Shown: positions 1-8,771 of the stretch, piece after piece
Position numbering within the stretch: position 1 is the first letter of the stretch
How the letters are laid out: every line of letters starts with the position of its first letter
Assembly: GCF_905220705.1 (NCBI RefSeq)
Contig: NZ_CAJNAT010000021.1
Span: 1 to 64,000 of the forward strand
Direction: 5' to 3'
Length of the DNA: 64,000 nucleotides
Source: Paraburkholderia domus
GTDB taxonomy: Bacteria > Pseudomonadota > Gammaproteobacteria > Burkholderiales > Burkholderiaceae
The notes under the pieces: generated by a model
Told to the model about the DNA's origin: nothing
The model's input: only the letters and a program-made list of their open reading frames with translations
The model's database searches: none
Made by a program: the position numbers and the translations under genes

Positions 1-57
1 CAGTTCAACCATTTGTGCCCGGAATTCCGCCGGGTACGGGGTACGATGCTTGCCCAT
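1..57 (-). mobile_element. IS3-type transposase OrfA, 5' end only (cut by window edge)
   Basis: The minus strand starts with an ATG at 57 and stays open to the window edge, giving 19 residues beginning MGKHRTPYPAEFRAQMVEL. This is the typical N-terminus of the small helix-turn-helix OrfA protein of IS3-family elements, which binds the element ends. A strong ribosome binding site (GGAGG, six bases before the ATG) supports the start. The rest of the element, including the DDE transposase, would lie to the left of the window, so whether it is intact cannot be judged. The right terminal inverted repeat should lie in the next bases to the right, but I could not define it. Confidence 0.75.
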
Positions 58-492
58 TTCGGCACCTCCTTCTTCAAAAGGATAGGCGTCCGTTTTCGCG
101 GGTCAACTTCAGTCAGCTAGCCATCAGGCTAGTTTGCTTCTACCATGCAAGCTGCTAAGCGGCGGCTCCCATGCTCGGGATGGATGAGCGCAGCATCGCC
201 ATCCGCTGTTTCATTCCTGGTAGCCGTTTCGAATACCGCGTGAACCGGTCTGGTTCTTCGTGGGTCCGTCATCAAAGCGTGTTGCAGGCCGTGTCATGCT
301 TGATTGAGCATGACCGCCGTGTATCGCCGGTCGTTTTTCTCCGATGTTCCACCCACGCGCGCGTCGAGTGAGTCTTGCATTCGTGGTTAACGGTTTTCGT
401 CGGGCGGCACAGCTCGTGTTGCCCGAATGGTTTGAGAGGCACGCTTCATCCACCTGCCGGCGACGGCAGACTTCATCCAAAGGGGTCAGCAG
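58..492. other. Intergenic, IS edge to hydrolase gene
   Basis: I see no convincing gene here. The first bases hold the ribosome binding site of the transposase fragment. A small perfect hairpin (CTAGCC-ATCA-GGCTAG) lies at 117-132 and is followed by TTTG. The rest has no recognisable repeat or RNA gene. The border of the insertion sequence probably lies in the left part. Confidence 0.4.
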
Positions 493-1314
493 ATGAGCAC
501 GATCACCACGAAAGACGGTACGGAAATCTTCTACAAGGACTGGGGCAAAGGCCGCCCGGTTGTCTTCTCGCACGGTTGGCCGTTGTCCGCGGACGCTTGG
601 GACGCGCAGATGCTGTTCCTCGGCAGCAAAGGTTTTCGCGTGATCGCACACGACCGGCGCAGCCATGGCCGTTCCGCGCAGACGTGGGACGGCAACGACA
701 TGGATACCTATGCCGACGATCTGGCCGCGCTGATCGAGCATCTGGACCTGCAGGACACCACGATGATCGGCCATTCGACCGGCGGCGGGGAGGTCGCGCA
801 CTACATCGGCCGGCACGGCACGAAACGCGTGGCGAAGGCTGTGCTGATCGGCGCGGTGCCGCCGATTATGCTCAAGACCGAGGGCAACCCCGAGGGCACG
901 CCGATCGATGTGTTCGATGGCATTCGTAAGGGCGTGGTCGACGATCGCTCGCAGTTTTTCAAGGATCTGGCGCTGCCGTTTTACGGCTACAACCGTCCGA
1001 ACGCGAAGGTGTCGCAAGGCGTAATCGATTCATTCTGGGCACAAGGCATGGTGGGTTCGATCAAGGGCTTGTACGACTGCATCAAGCAGTTCTCCGAAGT
1101 CGACTACACGGAAGATCTGAAGAAGATCGACGTGCCGACTCTGGTACTGCATGGTGACGACGACCAGATCGTGCCGATCGACGCGGCAGGCCGCAAGACG
1201 GCGAAGATCGTGAAGAACGCCACACTCAAGGTCTACCCGGGCGGGCAGCACGGCATGTGCACCGTCGAAGCGGACAAGGTGAATGCCGATCTGCTGGAAT
1301 TTATCAGCTCGTAA
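493..1314 (+). CDS. Alpha/beta hydrolase, cofactor-free haloperoxidase/esterase type
   Basis: This 273-residue protein has a full alpha/beta hydrolase fold. The oxyanion-hole motif SHGWP is at 26-30, the nucleophile elbow GHSTGGG puts Ser at 95, the acid is in HGDDDQIVP near 222, and the catalytic His is in GGQHG at 253. This pattern and length match the non-haem chloroperoxidase/arylesterase family, cytoplasmic enzymes that hydrolyse esters and can form peracids. The natural substrate cannot be told from sequence. AAGGGG sits just before the ATG. The gene stands alone between the IS fragment and a convergent DUF2867 gene, so no pathway is suggested. Confidence 0.85.
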   Translation: MSTITTKDGTEIFYKDWGKGRPVVFSHGWPLSADAWDAQMLFLGSKGFRVIAHDRRSHGRSAQTWDGNDMDTYADDLAALIEHLDLQDTTMIGHSTGGGEVAHYIGRHGTKRVAKAVLIGAVPPIMLKTEGNPEGTPIDVFDGIRKGVVDDRSQFFKDLALPFYGYNRPNAKVSQGVIDSFWAQGMVGSIKGLYDCIKQFSEVDYTEDLKKIDVPTLVLHGDDDQIVPIDAAGRKTAKIVKNATLKVYPGGQHGMCTVEADKVNADLLEFISS

Positions 1315-1394
1315 TACGCTGACGTAGCGAGTGCGGCGGCGTGCGGCGATTGCCTTGCGTCAGCCGCACCTGTGGCCGCCTATGACAGCGCCGG

Positions 1395-1934
1395 TCAGGC
1401 AGTCGGCCAGCCGATGCGCGCCGCCCGGCGCAAAGACGAGCGAACCACCAGACGATGGAACGGTGCGATGGCGAAAATATAGAAGCGCCCGAGCCCGTTG
1501 TGGCAGTGCACGACGGTGGACAGGATCAAATAGCGCGCGCTCCCTTCGAGCGTATCGCGCGTTTGCTGCAACACCGAAAGCCGGAAGTCGAGATGGCTGT
1601 CATTCTCGCCGAGGATGATCTCGCGCGCGCTGCGCGTGTAGATTCTGAAGAAGTCGACCCGTTCCCTGGAGGCGTGCGAAGCTGCCGCGCGCAACTGCTT
1701 CGCCGTTTTGATTCCGAAGCGAGCGACCAGCGCATCGCGCAAGCTCAAGAGTTTCGCAACCCACGCCGGCTGGTGTGCGAACAGAAAACGCGCGAGTAGT
1801 TCGGGATCGTCAATTGCGTTGTCCGGCAAGCGGACGGCGAACGCGTCCGCGAGATCCGGGGCATCGTACAGGCGGGCTACGCCGGATTCGGCCGGCACAG
1901 CGACGGACAGCACGGAACGGTTGGTGTCTGGCAT
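1395..1934 (-). CDS. DUF2867 domain protein
   Basis: This is a 179-residue protein of the DUF2867 family. The conserved C-terminal block with VHCHNGLGRFY and IAPFHRLVV(R)SSLRRA is present. That block is also found at the end of some SDR/DUF2867 fusions and of stand-alone proteins of this length. The function is not known. The frame stays open upstream to 2123, but the extension reads as Arg-rich non-homologous sequence, so I start at the ATG at 1934 (MPDTNRSVL). The Shine-Dalgarno there is poor, so the start is the weakest point of the call. It converges on the hydrolase at 493-1314. Confidence 0.75.
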   Translation of the reverse strand: MPDTNRSVLSVAVPAESGVARLYDAPDLADAFAVRLPDNAIDDPELLARFLFAHQPAWVAKLLSLRDALVARFGIKTAKQLRAAASHASRERVDFFRIYTRSAREIILGENDSHLDFRLSVLQQTRDTLEGSARYLILSTVVHCHNGLGRFYIFAIAPFHRLVVRSSLRRAARIGWPTA

Positions 1935-2109
1935 GGGAAGGTACTGTGCCGAAAAAAGATCGTGGTGAGAAGGGCGACCTTGCCGCTGGCGTGCCGCAGT
2001 TCGATCACACGCGTGCGCATCAAGTCTACGCGCGCTCGACGATAAGCGCCCGAGTGGCGATGCCCATCGAGCCAATCGGGTGCGACTCGGTATTAATTCA
2101 CGTCTTATG

Positions 2110-2128
2110 TTATACGACGTCATACCAA
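2110..2128 (+). promoter_or_regulatory. Degenerate operator half-site, uronate regulon
   Basis: TTATACG at 2110-2116 matches the left half of the repeated palindrome exactly. The right half (CATACCA) matches only in part. It lies 118 bp before the second operator and about 205 bp before the udh-like gene. It could be an auxiliary site or chance. Confidence 0.35.
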
Positions 2129-2227
2129 TATCGAGGTCGTGCGTGTTTGTTTTTCAACGACGAATTGCTGAACTACAAAAGTCAGTGCGGGTAAGTGCCT
2201 AGTTGAAATCCATCTTGGGATCGATGA

Positions 2228-2245
2228 TAGTACGTTATCGTACAA
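2228..2245 (+). promoter_or_regulatory. Putative operator upstream of udh-like gene and exuT
   Basis: TAGTACG-TTAT-CGTACAA is a near-perfect inverted repeat (GTACG / CGTAC core) matching the 18-bp motif found before the other uronate genes. It ends 88 bp before the udh-like ATG at 2334, a normal promoter/operator distance. Binding by the GntR protein at 10524-11267 is inferred from co-location only. Confidence 0.6.
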
Positions 2246-2333
2246 CTAGCCGGTCACTCTCGGCCCGATGCCACCACGGCTCGACCGCTGCCGTCCTCCG
2301 GCTCAATCGCGCGCAGCGCTGTAAAGGAACCTT

Positions 2334-3158
2334 ATGAAGAAGATTGCCCTGAGTGGGGCCGGCGGACAGCTCGGCTCGGTAGTGCGTGCGGCGTTGATCG
2401 CCCGCGGCGTCTCCTTGCGTTCAGCCGCGGGTTCCAGGGCGCTGGTTCCTCTGGTGGAAGGCGAGGACGTGATGCACGGCGACCTGCGCGATCCCGCCGT
2501 CGTGGACCGTCTGCTGGAGGGGGTCGATGTGCTGATCCACTTCGCCGGCACGAGCGTGGAACGTCCGCTGCCGGAAATTATCGACAACAACCTGCGCGCG
2601 CTCGTCGAGGTGTACGAAGGCGCGCGCCGGCAAGGTGTCAAGCGCGTGGTGTTTGCCAGCTCCAATCATGCGATCGGCATGTATCCGGTCACCGAATATC
2701 TCAGTCTCGACTGCGCGTTGCGCCCGGACGGGTTCTACGGCCTGAGCAAGGTGTGGGGCGAAGCGCTGGCGCGCATGTATTGGGACAAGCACGGCATCGA
2801 AAGTATTTGCGTGCGCATCGGCAGCTGTCTTGAGCGGCCGACCGAGCAGCGACACTTGAGCACCTGGTTCGGTCATCGCGACCTGATGCATTTCCTCGAC
2901 CGCTGTGTCGAGGCAGAAGACGTAGGTTTCATCACCGTGTGGGGCGTGTCGGCCAACAAGCGCAGCTGGTGGGACAACAGCGGCGCCGCGCGCCTCGGTT
3001 ATCAGCCGACCCAGGACGCCGAGGCCTACGCCGAGGAAATCCTGCCACGGCCGAATCCGCTCGATGCATTGGGTCAACGTTATCAGGGCGGCAGCTTTGT
3101 CGGCATCGATTACTCGCGCGACGACGCGAGCAGCGACACCGCGGGCCGGCACGTCTGA
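2334..3158 (+). CDS. Uronate dehydrogenase-like NAD(P)-dependent oxidoreductase
   Basis: This 274-residue extended-SDR protein has the nucleotide-binding motif GAGGQLG at 8-14 and the catalytic Tyr135-x3-Lys139 (YGLSK). The SSNHAIG segment is typical of uronate dehydrogenases. It is a paralogue of the udh gene at 15802-16644 and probably oxidises a uronate or related sugar acid to its lactone. At the end of the second beta strand, where the paralogue has Asp46 (VTD), this protein reads LRSAAG. The acidic residue that favours NAD+ is therefore missing and an Arg is nearby, which suggests NADP+ use (inference). Ribosome binding site AAAGGA precedes the ATG. The exuT gene follows 29 bp downstream, so the two are very likely one operon. 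Confidence 0.82.
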   Translation: MKKIALSGAGGQLGSVVRAALIARGVSLRSAAGSRALVPLVEGEDVMHGDLRDPAVVDRLLEGVDVLIHFAGTSVERPLPEIIDNNLRALVEVYEGARRQGVKRVVFASSNHAIGMYPVTEYLSLDCALRPDGFYGLSKVWGEALARMYWDKHGIESICVRIGSCLERPTEQRHLSTWFGHRDLMHFLDRCVEAEDVGFITVWGVSANKRSWWDNSGAARLGYQPTQDAEAYAEEILPRPNPLDALGQRYQGGSFVGIDYSRDDASSDTAGRHV

Positions 3159-3187
3159 TTGGTTAAGGAATACGAGGAGACACAGTC

Positions 3188-4480
3188 ATGAAAATCAAGG
3201 GCATCCGCTGGTGGATGGTCAGTCTGGTCGCGGCCGGGCTCATCATCAATTACCTCGCGCGCAATACGTTGTCGGTGGCAGCGCCGACGTTGATGAAGGA
3301 CCTCAATATCACGACCGAGCAGTATTCGCATGTCGTGGTGGCGTGGCAACTTTGCTATGCATTCATGCAGCCGGTCGCGGGCTATGTGCTCGACACCGTC
3401 GGCACCAAGGTCGGCTTTGCGGTGTTCGCGCTGGCCTGGTCGCTGGCCTGTGCCGCGGCGGCATGGTCGACGGGGTGGCGCAGCCTGGCGTTCTTCCGCG
3501 GCGTGCTCGGTATCGCCGAAGCGGCGGGCATCCCGGCCGGCGTCAAGGTGACGAGCGAGTGGTTCCCGGCCAAGGAGCGCTCCGTCGCGATCGGCTGGTT
3601 CAATATCGGTTCGTCCGTGGGCGCGCTGCTGGCGCCGCCGCTGGTCGTTTGGGCGTTGTTGCACGGTCAATGGCAATGGGCGTTTCTGATCGTCGGGGTG
3701 GCGGGGATTGTCTGGAGCGTGCTGTGGATGCTGCTGTACAAGCACCCGCAGAAACAGAAGCTGTTGAGCGACGCCGAGCGGGATTACATCCTCAGCGGGC
3801 AGGAGGCAAAGCACAGCGACGTCGGCGCGGTCAAACGCAGTTGGGCTTCGATGCTCGGCAGCCGCGACTTCTGGGCAATCGGTATTCCGCGGATTCTGTC
3901 CGAGCCGGCCTGGCAGACTTTCAACGCCTGGATCCCGCTGTACATGATGACCGAACGGCACATGAACCTGAAGGAAGTCGCGCTGTACGCGTGGATGCCT
4001 TTTCTGGCCGCGGATATCGGCTGCGTGCTCGGCGGCTACCTCAGCCCGCTGTTTCATAAGTACGCGAAGGTCTCGCTGTTCACGTCGCGAAAGATGGTTT
4101 TCGTCGTGGGCGCGCTTTGCATGATCGGGCCGGCCTGCGTCGGGCTGGTGGCGAGTCCTTACGCGGCCGTTGCGCTGTTGTGTGTCGGCGGCTTTGCGCA
4201 CCAGACCCTGTCGGGTGCGCTGTACGCAATCACCTCCGATATGTTCGGCAAGAACGAAGTCGCCACCGCCACAGGCATGGGCGGTATGGCGGGGTACCTC
4301 GGCGCGGCGGCATTCACGGCGCTGTTCGGCGTGCTGGTCACGCAGATCGGATACAGCCCGTTGTTTGTGGTGTTGGCGGTGTTCGACATCATCGCGGCCG
4401 CCGTGGTGTGCCTGCTGGCCCGAAGCAGTGACAAGGTGCCGGATCCGCGCTGGGGGGCTGGGACTGCTGTGGTCAAGTGA
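3188..4480 (+). CDS. exuT: Hexuronate transporter, MFS family
   Basis: This 430-residue, 12-helix major facilitator protein resembles E. coli ExuT throughout. Shared features include the KGIRWWM start, APTLM(K)DLNI, QPVAGYVLD, SEWFPAKERS, the KHPQKQK loop, NAWIPLYM, GGFAHQ-LSGAL and the FGKNEVATA segment. ExuT imports D-galacturonate and D-glucuronate by proton symport at the inner membrane. It is the second gene of an operon with a udh-like dehydrogenase, which fits import followed by oxidation. A GAGGAG ribosome binding site precedes the ATG. A strong hairpin terminator lies 54 bp after the stop. Confidence 0.92.
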   Translation: MKIKGIRWWMVSLVAAGLIINYLARNTLSVAAPTLMKDLNITTEQYSHVVVAWQLCYAFMQPVAGYVLDTVGTKVGFAVFALAWSLACAAAAWSTGWRSLAFFRGVLGIAEAAGIPAGVKVTSEWFPAKERSVAIGWFNIGSSVGALLAPPLVVWALLHGQWQWAFLIVGVAGIVWSVLWMLLYKHPQKQKLLSDAERDYILSGQEAKHSDVGAVKRSWASMLGSRDFWAIGIPRILSEPAWQTFNAWIPLYMMTERHMNLKEVALYAWMPFLAADIGCVLGGYLSPLFHKYAKVSLFTSRKMVFVVGALCMIGPACVGLVASPYAAVALLCVGGFAHQTLSGALYAITSDMFGKNEVATATGMGGMAGYLGAAAFTALFGVLVTQIGYSPLFVVLAVFDIIAAAVVCLLARSSDKVPDPRWGAGTAVVK

Positions 4481-4533
4481 GTAACGATTTAGACCCGGCC
4501 GCGAATCGCGCCGGGTAATGAAGAAAAATGGAA

Positions 4534-4568
4534 AAATGGCGGCGCCCGAGGGCGCCGCCATTTGTTTT
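4534..4568. terminator. Bidirectional terminator between exuT and polygalacturonase
   Basis: A perfect 14-bp inverted repeat (4534-4547 with 4550-4563) has a GC-rich core and A/T-rich outer ends, followed by TGTTTT. It can end exuT transcription on the plus strand and polygalacturonase transcription on the minus strand, since these genes converge here. Confidence 0.85.
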
Positions 4569-4577
4569 ACCTCTCGC

Positions 4578-6593
4578 TTAACGCTGATCGACGACCGTCG
4601 TGTTGTAAGTCGTCGAACCGATGATCACGTTTTTCAGCGTGATTGCGTTGACGTTGTACGCATAGATCGGGCCCGGCGCCGTAGAGCTTGCGGGACCAGC
4701 GGAGACCGCCGTGCCCAGGTTGCAGTTCGAGATCGTGACGCCGCTGATTGGCGGGATGGACGGCGTCGGGGCGGGCCCGTTGTAGTCGAAGGCGACTGGT
4801 CCCTGAGCCACGATCGCCTGAAAACATGAACCCGTTACCCCGTTGAGCGTGACGTTGCTCGCCTGCACGTTGGAAATGTTCACGTTCTGTATGACCGCCG
4901 GGCGAGTGCGGATGGCGTCGTTTGCCGGTTGATAGTCGCAGTCGAACGTAATCAGGCCGCCCTGCGACGCAGAAGGATTACCCGCCGTCGCCGTGACGAC
5001 GCCCACCGGCACCGTGCCATTGATCGGACTGCCGCTCAGCAACGCGCTGCCGTAGCCGCCGCCTTTCAGATTGATGCCGTTGGGCAGCGTGACTGTATCG
5101 ACATAGAAGTTCTTCACGAAGCCGCCGCGATTCATATTCGTCTTGATGCGGATCGCGATGTTCAACGGATTGGTGGCCCAGTTCTGATTCAGCATCTGCA
5201 GATTTCGCGCGTAGATATTCTGCACGCCGCCGCCCATTTCGCTGCCGAGCGTGATGCCGCCGTGGCCGCTATTCATCGTGCAGTTCTGGATCACGTGATT
5301 CTGCGCGGGACCATACTGCGTATCGAGGTCCTTGCCCGACTTGATCGCGATGCAGTCGTCGCCGGTGTTGAACGTGACGCTGTCGCAGAGAACGTTGTTA
5401 CACGCGTCCGGATCGAATCCATCGTTGTTCGGGCCGATGCTGTCAGCCATCACGCCGCGAATCACGACGTTCTTGCAATCGGTTGGGTGGTGCTGCCAGA
5501 ACGGCGTGTTGTTGGTGTGATAGTTCTCCATCAGCACGTTCGTACAACCAATAAACTCGACCATGCACGGACGCAGATAATGTCCGATGCCGAAAATCCG
5601 CTGTGCGATCGGTACGCCCGCTTCGGACAAAGCTGGCAGGTAGTTTTGATCCTCTTGCCAGGGGGTCGTAGGGCTTGTCAGCAGCGCGTACAGCGCGTTG
5701 GAGATGCCGGGCGCAGCAGTTTTAAGGTCGACGTTCTTCGGATTGATGTAGGCCTGTGACGGTGTCGACGAGTTCACGCAGCCGTATGCCCCGTTCGATC
5801 CCTTGTAGGTCCACCAGCAGGTGGCGGTGTTGCCGGTTCCGGCGAACGGCGTCATCGCCTGGCCGTTGAGAACTGACGTGGCGTCTTCGCCGGTCAGGGC
5901 AATGTTGGTCTGGTTGCGCGCGTAGACTGGCGAGCCGTAGTTGAGGCAGTCGTTCGCCTGCCAGCGGCTATAGAAGAGGTTGCCGTTCGTGCCGCAGTTG
6001 ACTGGGCCGTCTTTCGCGTAGTCCGCCGGGTTAGGGCTGAAGTAGATCGTGCAGTTCGCGCTGAGGTGGAAGTTGACATTGCTGAGCAGGACGATCGGGC
6101 CGGCGCAATACCACGTGCCGGCCGGCACAACGACGCGGCCGCCGCCGGCCGCATTGCATGCCACTATCGCGGCGAGAAACGCGGGCCTCGCGTCGGGCGC
6201 GTTCGCGGCATTGGTTTGCGCCGAGCCCGGACTCGCAACTGAAGACGCGCCCGTGTACGGATTGGTCGCGGCGACGACCGCGCAAGGCGTTGCGCCGTAC
6301 TGGGTGACCACAAAATCGCGCGCCGGGAACATTGCCTGCGTGATGTTCTGGAGCGACGCAATGATCTGCGTCGCGGCGCCCGAGGTGCCCCAGATCGGGT
6401 CTTGCACCACCGGCGGCGTGGTGGCGGGCGCGTTGACGGAGCCGCCGCAAGCGGACAGTCCGCCTAGCAGGGTTGCGCCTGCGGAGGTTCCTGCGAGCAC
6501 AATAAACGCTCTGCGTTTAGGTGAGTTCGGCGCGTCCTGGCCGCGGATTCTCGATGTTGCCGGCTTGCCGTTGTTTTTATCCTTAGTTGCCAC
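4578..6593 (-). CDS. Exported polygalacturonase, glycoside hydrolase family 28
   Basis: This 671-residue protein carries all GH28 signatures. Asn390-Asp391 in NNDGFD corresponds to the NTD motif, GDDC gives Asp412-Asp413, SGHG gives His444, and RIK is at 482-484. It should cleave alpha-1,4 bonds in polygalacturonate and so supply galacturonate to the surrounding pathway. The N-terminus has a twin-arginine motif (KRRAF, 26-30), a hydrophobic stretch, and then LSAC-G with Cys49, so a Tat-exported lipoprotein is predicted. A Pro/Thr-rich linker follows. The long insert around 250-330 and the RPCMVEF region suggest an exo-acting subtype (inference). The nearest uronate-type operator is absent; only a TTGTACT half-site occurs 166 bp upstream. 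Confidence 0.9.
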   Translation of the reverse strand: MATKDKNNGKPATSRIRGQDAPNSPKRRAFIVLAGTSAGATLLGGLSACGGSVNAPATTPPVVQDPIWGTSGAATQIIASLQNITQAMFPARDFVVTQYGATPCAVVAATNPYTGASSVASPGSAQTNAANAPDARPAFLAAIVACNAAGGGRVVVPAGTWYCAGPIVLLSNVNFHLSANCTIYFSPNPADYAKDGPVNCGTNGNLFYSRWQANDCLNYGSPVYARNQTNIALTGEDATSVLNGQAMTPFAGTGNTATCWWTYKGSNGAYGCVNSSTPSQAYINPKNVDLKTAAPGISNALYALLTSPTTPWQEDQNYLPALSEAGVPIAQRIFGIGHYLRPCMVEFIGCTNVLMENYHTNNTPFWQHHPTDCKNVVIRGVMADSIGPNNDGFDPDACNNVLCDSVTFNTGDDCIAIKSGKDLDTQYGPAQNHVIQNCTMNSGHGGITLGSEMGGGVQNIYARNLQMLNQNWATNPLNIAIRIKTNMNRGGFVKNFYVDTVTLPNGINLKGGGYGSALLSGSPINGTVPVGVVTATAGNPSASQGGLITFDCDYQPANDAIRTRPAVIQNVNISNVQASNVTLNGVTGSCFQAIVAQGPVAFDYNGPAPTPSIPPISGVTISNCNLGTAVSAGPASSTAPGPIYAYNVNAITLKNVIIGSTTYNTTVVDQR

Positions 6594-6866
6594 GGATGTC
6601 TCCTTGCCCTTTGCGGGCGTTGTGAGTGATCGTCAATACTCGATGAGGCACAGTGCTTCAATCCATCGCCCGAATCGGCGGTGGATATCGGTGCAAGCTT
6701 TCGCGTCGTAAGTCATCCTTAATATTTGTAATAAAATGCTATGAATGAGCGTGAAGCTGTTGTACTTGAGACTCGCGCGCTCAGGCTGTGAACGTGCAGA
6801 TGCGCCGCTCCATCTTCTCTATCTGCATAGAGGGGGTGGATTTGCGCGTGGAGCAGGGCTGCGGGT

Positions 6867-7760
6867 TTAGGCGGGCTTCTGGCCGATTTCGTGATTGGCG
6901 AGTATTTCGAGCGCGCGCACCATGGCGGAGTGATCCCATGCCTTGCCGCCATGCGCCACGCAGGCGCTGAAGAGCTGCTGACAGGTGGCCGTATTCGGCA
7001 GCGAGACGCCGAGCGCCTGGGCTGTCGAGAGCGCGAGATTCAGATCCTTCTGGTGGAGCTCGATCCGGAATCCCGGATCGAAGGTGCGCTTCGTCATCCG
7101 TTCACCGTGTACTTCGAGAATGCGCGAGGACGCAAAACCGCCCATGAGCGCTTCACGCACGCGCGCCGGATCGACGCCGGCTTTGGAGGCGAGCAGCAAC
7201 GCTTCGCCGACCGCCTCGATCGTCGCGGCGACGATCACCTGATTGGCCACCTTGCACACCTGGCCCGCGCCGACAGCGCCGATCAGCGTGACATTCTTGC
7301 CCATCATGTCGAATAGCGGCTTGACGCTATCGAAGGTCGTCGTTTCGCCGCCCACCATGATCGTCAACGAACCGGCTTTCGCACCGACTTCGCCGCCTGA
7401 AACCGGTGCATCCAGATAGTCCGCGCCGTGCTCACGCACGCGGGCTGCGAACTCACGGGTGGCCATGGGCGAAATCGAGCTCATGTCGACCACGATTTGT
7501 CCTGGGCGCAATGCGTCGGCAAGACCTTGTTCGCCGAACAGCACGCGCTCGACGTCCGGTGTATCCGGCACCATGACGAAGATCACGTCAGCATGCGCGG
7601 CCACGGCGGCGGGGCTGTCACACGCGACAGCGCCCGCCTGGACGAGATCGTCGGGCACGCCGCTGCGTGTAAACGCAGCAAGGGCCACGCCGTTCTTGAG
7701 AAGGTTGGCGGCCATGGGCTTGCCCATGATGCCGAGTCCAATAAAGCCTGCTTTTTGCAT
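6867..7760 (-). CDS. garR: 2-hydroxy-3-oxopropionate (tartronate semialdehyde) reductase
   Basis: This is a 297-residue beta-hydroxyacid dehydrogenase. It has a Rossmann motif GLGIMG at 8-13, the substrate loop DAPVSGG at 118-123 and catalytic Lys170 in GAGQVCKVANQ. GarR reduces tartronate semialdehyde to D-glycerate with NADH. It directly follows garL (32-bp gap), whose aldolase makes that substrate, so the pair forms the cleavage branch of galactarate/glucarate breakdown. I chose the ATG at 7760 because GGAG lies seven bases before it. A start seven codons upstream (7781) is open but less well placed. Confidence 0.9.
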   Translation of the reverse strand: MQKAGFIGLGIMGKPMAANLLKNGVALAAFTRSGVPDDLVQAGAVACDSPAAVAAHADVIFVMVPDTPDVERVLFGEQGLADALRPGQIVVDMSSISPMATREFAARVREHGADYLDAPVSGGEVGAKAGSLTIMVGGETTTFDSVKPLFDMMGKNVTLIGAVGAGQVCKVANQVIVAATIEAVGEALLLASKAGVDPARVREALMGGFASSRILEVHGERMTKRTFDPGFRIELHQKDLNLALSTAQALGVSLPNTATCQQLFSACVAHGGKAWDHSAMVRALEILANHEIGQKPA

Positions 7761-7792
7761 GGAATGCTCCGTAGATATCATCGCGGCCCTCT

Positions 7793-8593
7793 CTACTTCG
7801 GGTCCGCCTGTTTCTGCATGAAGTGTTTTTGAACCGTCTGTGCGGCGGCTTTCAGCAGCCCCATATCCGCACAGACCGCGATGACGCGGCAGCCCATCGA
7901 GATATAGCGCTCCGCGTCGGCCTGCACGGGCGCGAGGATGCCGCTCGGCTTGCCTGCGGCCTGTGCGCGCTCGAAGACGCGAAGAATCGCCTGTTGCACG
8001 TCGGGATGGTTCGGATTGCCGATGTGGCCGTAGGCGGCTGCGAGATCGGAGGGGCCGACGAAAACAGCATCGACGCCGTCCACGGCGAGAATCTCGTCAA
8101 TGTTGTCAACGGCCTTGCGGCTTTCGATCTGAACGATGACGCAGACGTTGTCGTTGGCGATATCGAAGTAATTGGCTACCGTTGCGTAGCGATTGCCCCG
8201 CTGGCTCACCGAGACGCCGCGGATACCCTGCGGCGGATAACGCGTCGCGGCGACAGCGCGCGCCGCGTCTTCGGCGCTATCGACGAACGGCACCAGAAAA
8301 TTCGAGAAGCCGCTATCGAGGAGCCGCTTGATGAATACGCTGTCGTTGGCCGGCGGGCGCACGACCGGCGCGCTCGGGCTATCCTTGAGCGCCATCAACT
8401 GGGGGATCAGCGTCAGAACGTCGTTCGGCGCGTGTTCGGCATCCAGCAGCATCCAGTCGAAGCCGACAATGCCGAGCAGTTCCGTGACAATCGGACTGGC
8501 GAGGGATGCCCAGCAGCCGATCAGGGTTTCGCCGCCGCAGACGGCACGGCGAAAGCTATTGGGTAAGGGCTGATAAGGCGTGGCGGCTGTCAT
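7793..8593 (-). CDS. garL: 5-keto-4-deoxy-glucarate (2-dehydro-3-deoxyglucarate) aldolase
   Basis: This is a 266-residue HpcH/HpaI-type class II aldolase. It closely tracks E. coli GarL in its C-terminal half: IRGVSVSQRGN, a VQIES metal/acid segment, GVDAVFVGPSDLAAA-GH and GKPSGILAPVQAD. It splits ketodeoxyglucarate into pyruvate and tartronate semialdehyde using a divalent metal. Two in-frame ATGs lie two codons apart (8599 and 8593). The GAGGAG ribosome binding site is only two bases from the first and eight from the second, so 8593 is preferred. It is first in an operon with garR, with an operator-like palindrome 60 bp upstream. Confidence 0.9.
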   Translation of the reverse strand: MTAATPYQPLPNSFRRAVCGGETLIGCWASLASPIVTELLGIVGFDWMLLDAEHAPNDVLTLIPQLMALKDSPSAPVVRPPANDSVFIKRLLDSGFSNFLVPFVDSAEDAARAVAATRYPPQGIRGVSVSQRGNRYATVANYFDIANDNVCVIVQIESRKAVDNIDEILAVDGVDAVFVGPSDLAAAYGHIGNPNHPDVQQAILRVFERAQAAGKPSGILAPVQADAERYISMGCRVIAVCADMGLLKAAAQTVQKHFMQKQADPK

Positions 8594-8653
8594 GGGCATG
8601 TCTCCTCAAACTGGAATTAACTGGGCAAACTCCGACGGTTGCTGAATTAAACG

Positions 8654-8671
8654 TTATAGGTCGTCGTACAT
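8654..8671 (-). promoter_or_regulatory. Putative operator upstream of garL-garR
   Basis: TTATAGG-TCGT-CGTACAT matches the shared 18-bp inverted repeat with one change in each half. It sits 61 bp before the garL start on the minus strand. A second copy lies 100 bp to the right for the divergent dehydrogenase gene, so both divergent promoters appear to have their own site. Confidence 0.6.
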
Positions 8672-8771
8672 CTTGATGAAGATTAGCACTGGCGTGTCGG
8701 CTTGTAACTGCCACGTAAACCCGAATTCCTTGCGGGGTAAGGATTTCGGGTTGCGTGAAGGCCGCTCTATG

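Larger units (their letters stand above)
1935..2333. other. Divergent intergenic region with two operator-like sites
   Basis: This 399-bp space separates the DUF2867 gene (leftward) from the udh-like/exuT operon (rightward). It is more AT-rich than its surroundings around 2085-2260 and holds two matches to the TTRTACG-N4-CGTAYAA inverted repeat, listed separately. The promoter of the rightward operon is expected here, but no clean -35/-10 pair stands out. Confidence 0.5.

Noticed and set aside
3110..4561. 483-codon minus-strand frame opposite exuT
   Set aside because: Antisense artefact of the same kind; it also runs across the terminator.
6755..6772. Possible operator (TTGTACT...) upstream of the polygalacturonase gene
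   Set aside because: Only one half matches; the second half has no resemblance to CGTAYAA, so it was not counted among the regulon sites.
8593..8599. First of two ATGs as garL start
   Set aside because: The ribosome binding site is only two bases from it; the second ATG has normal spacing.
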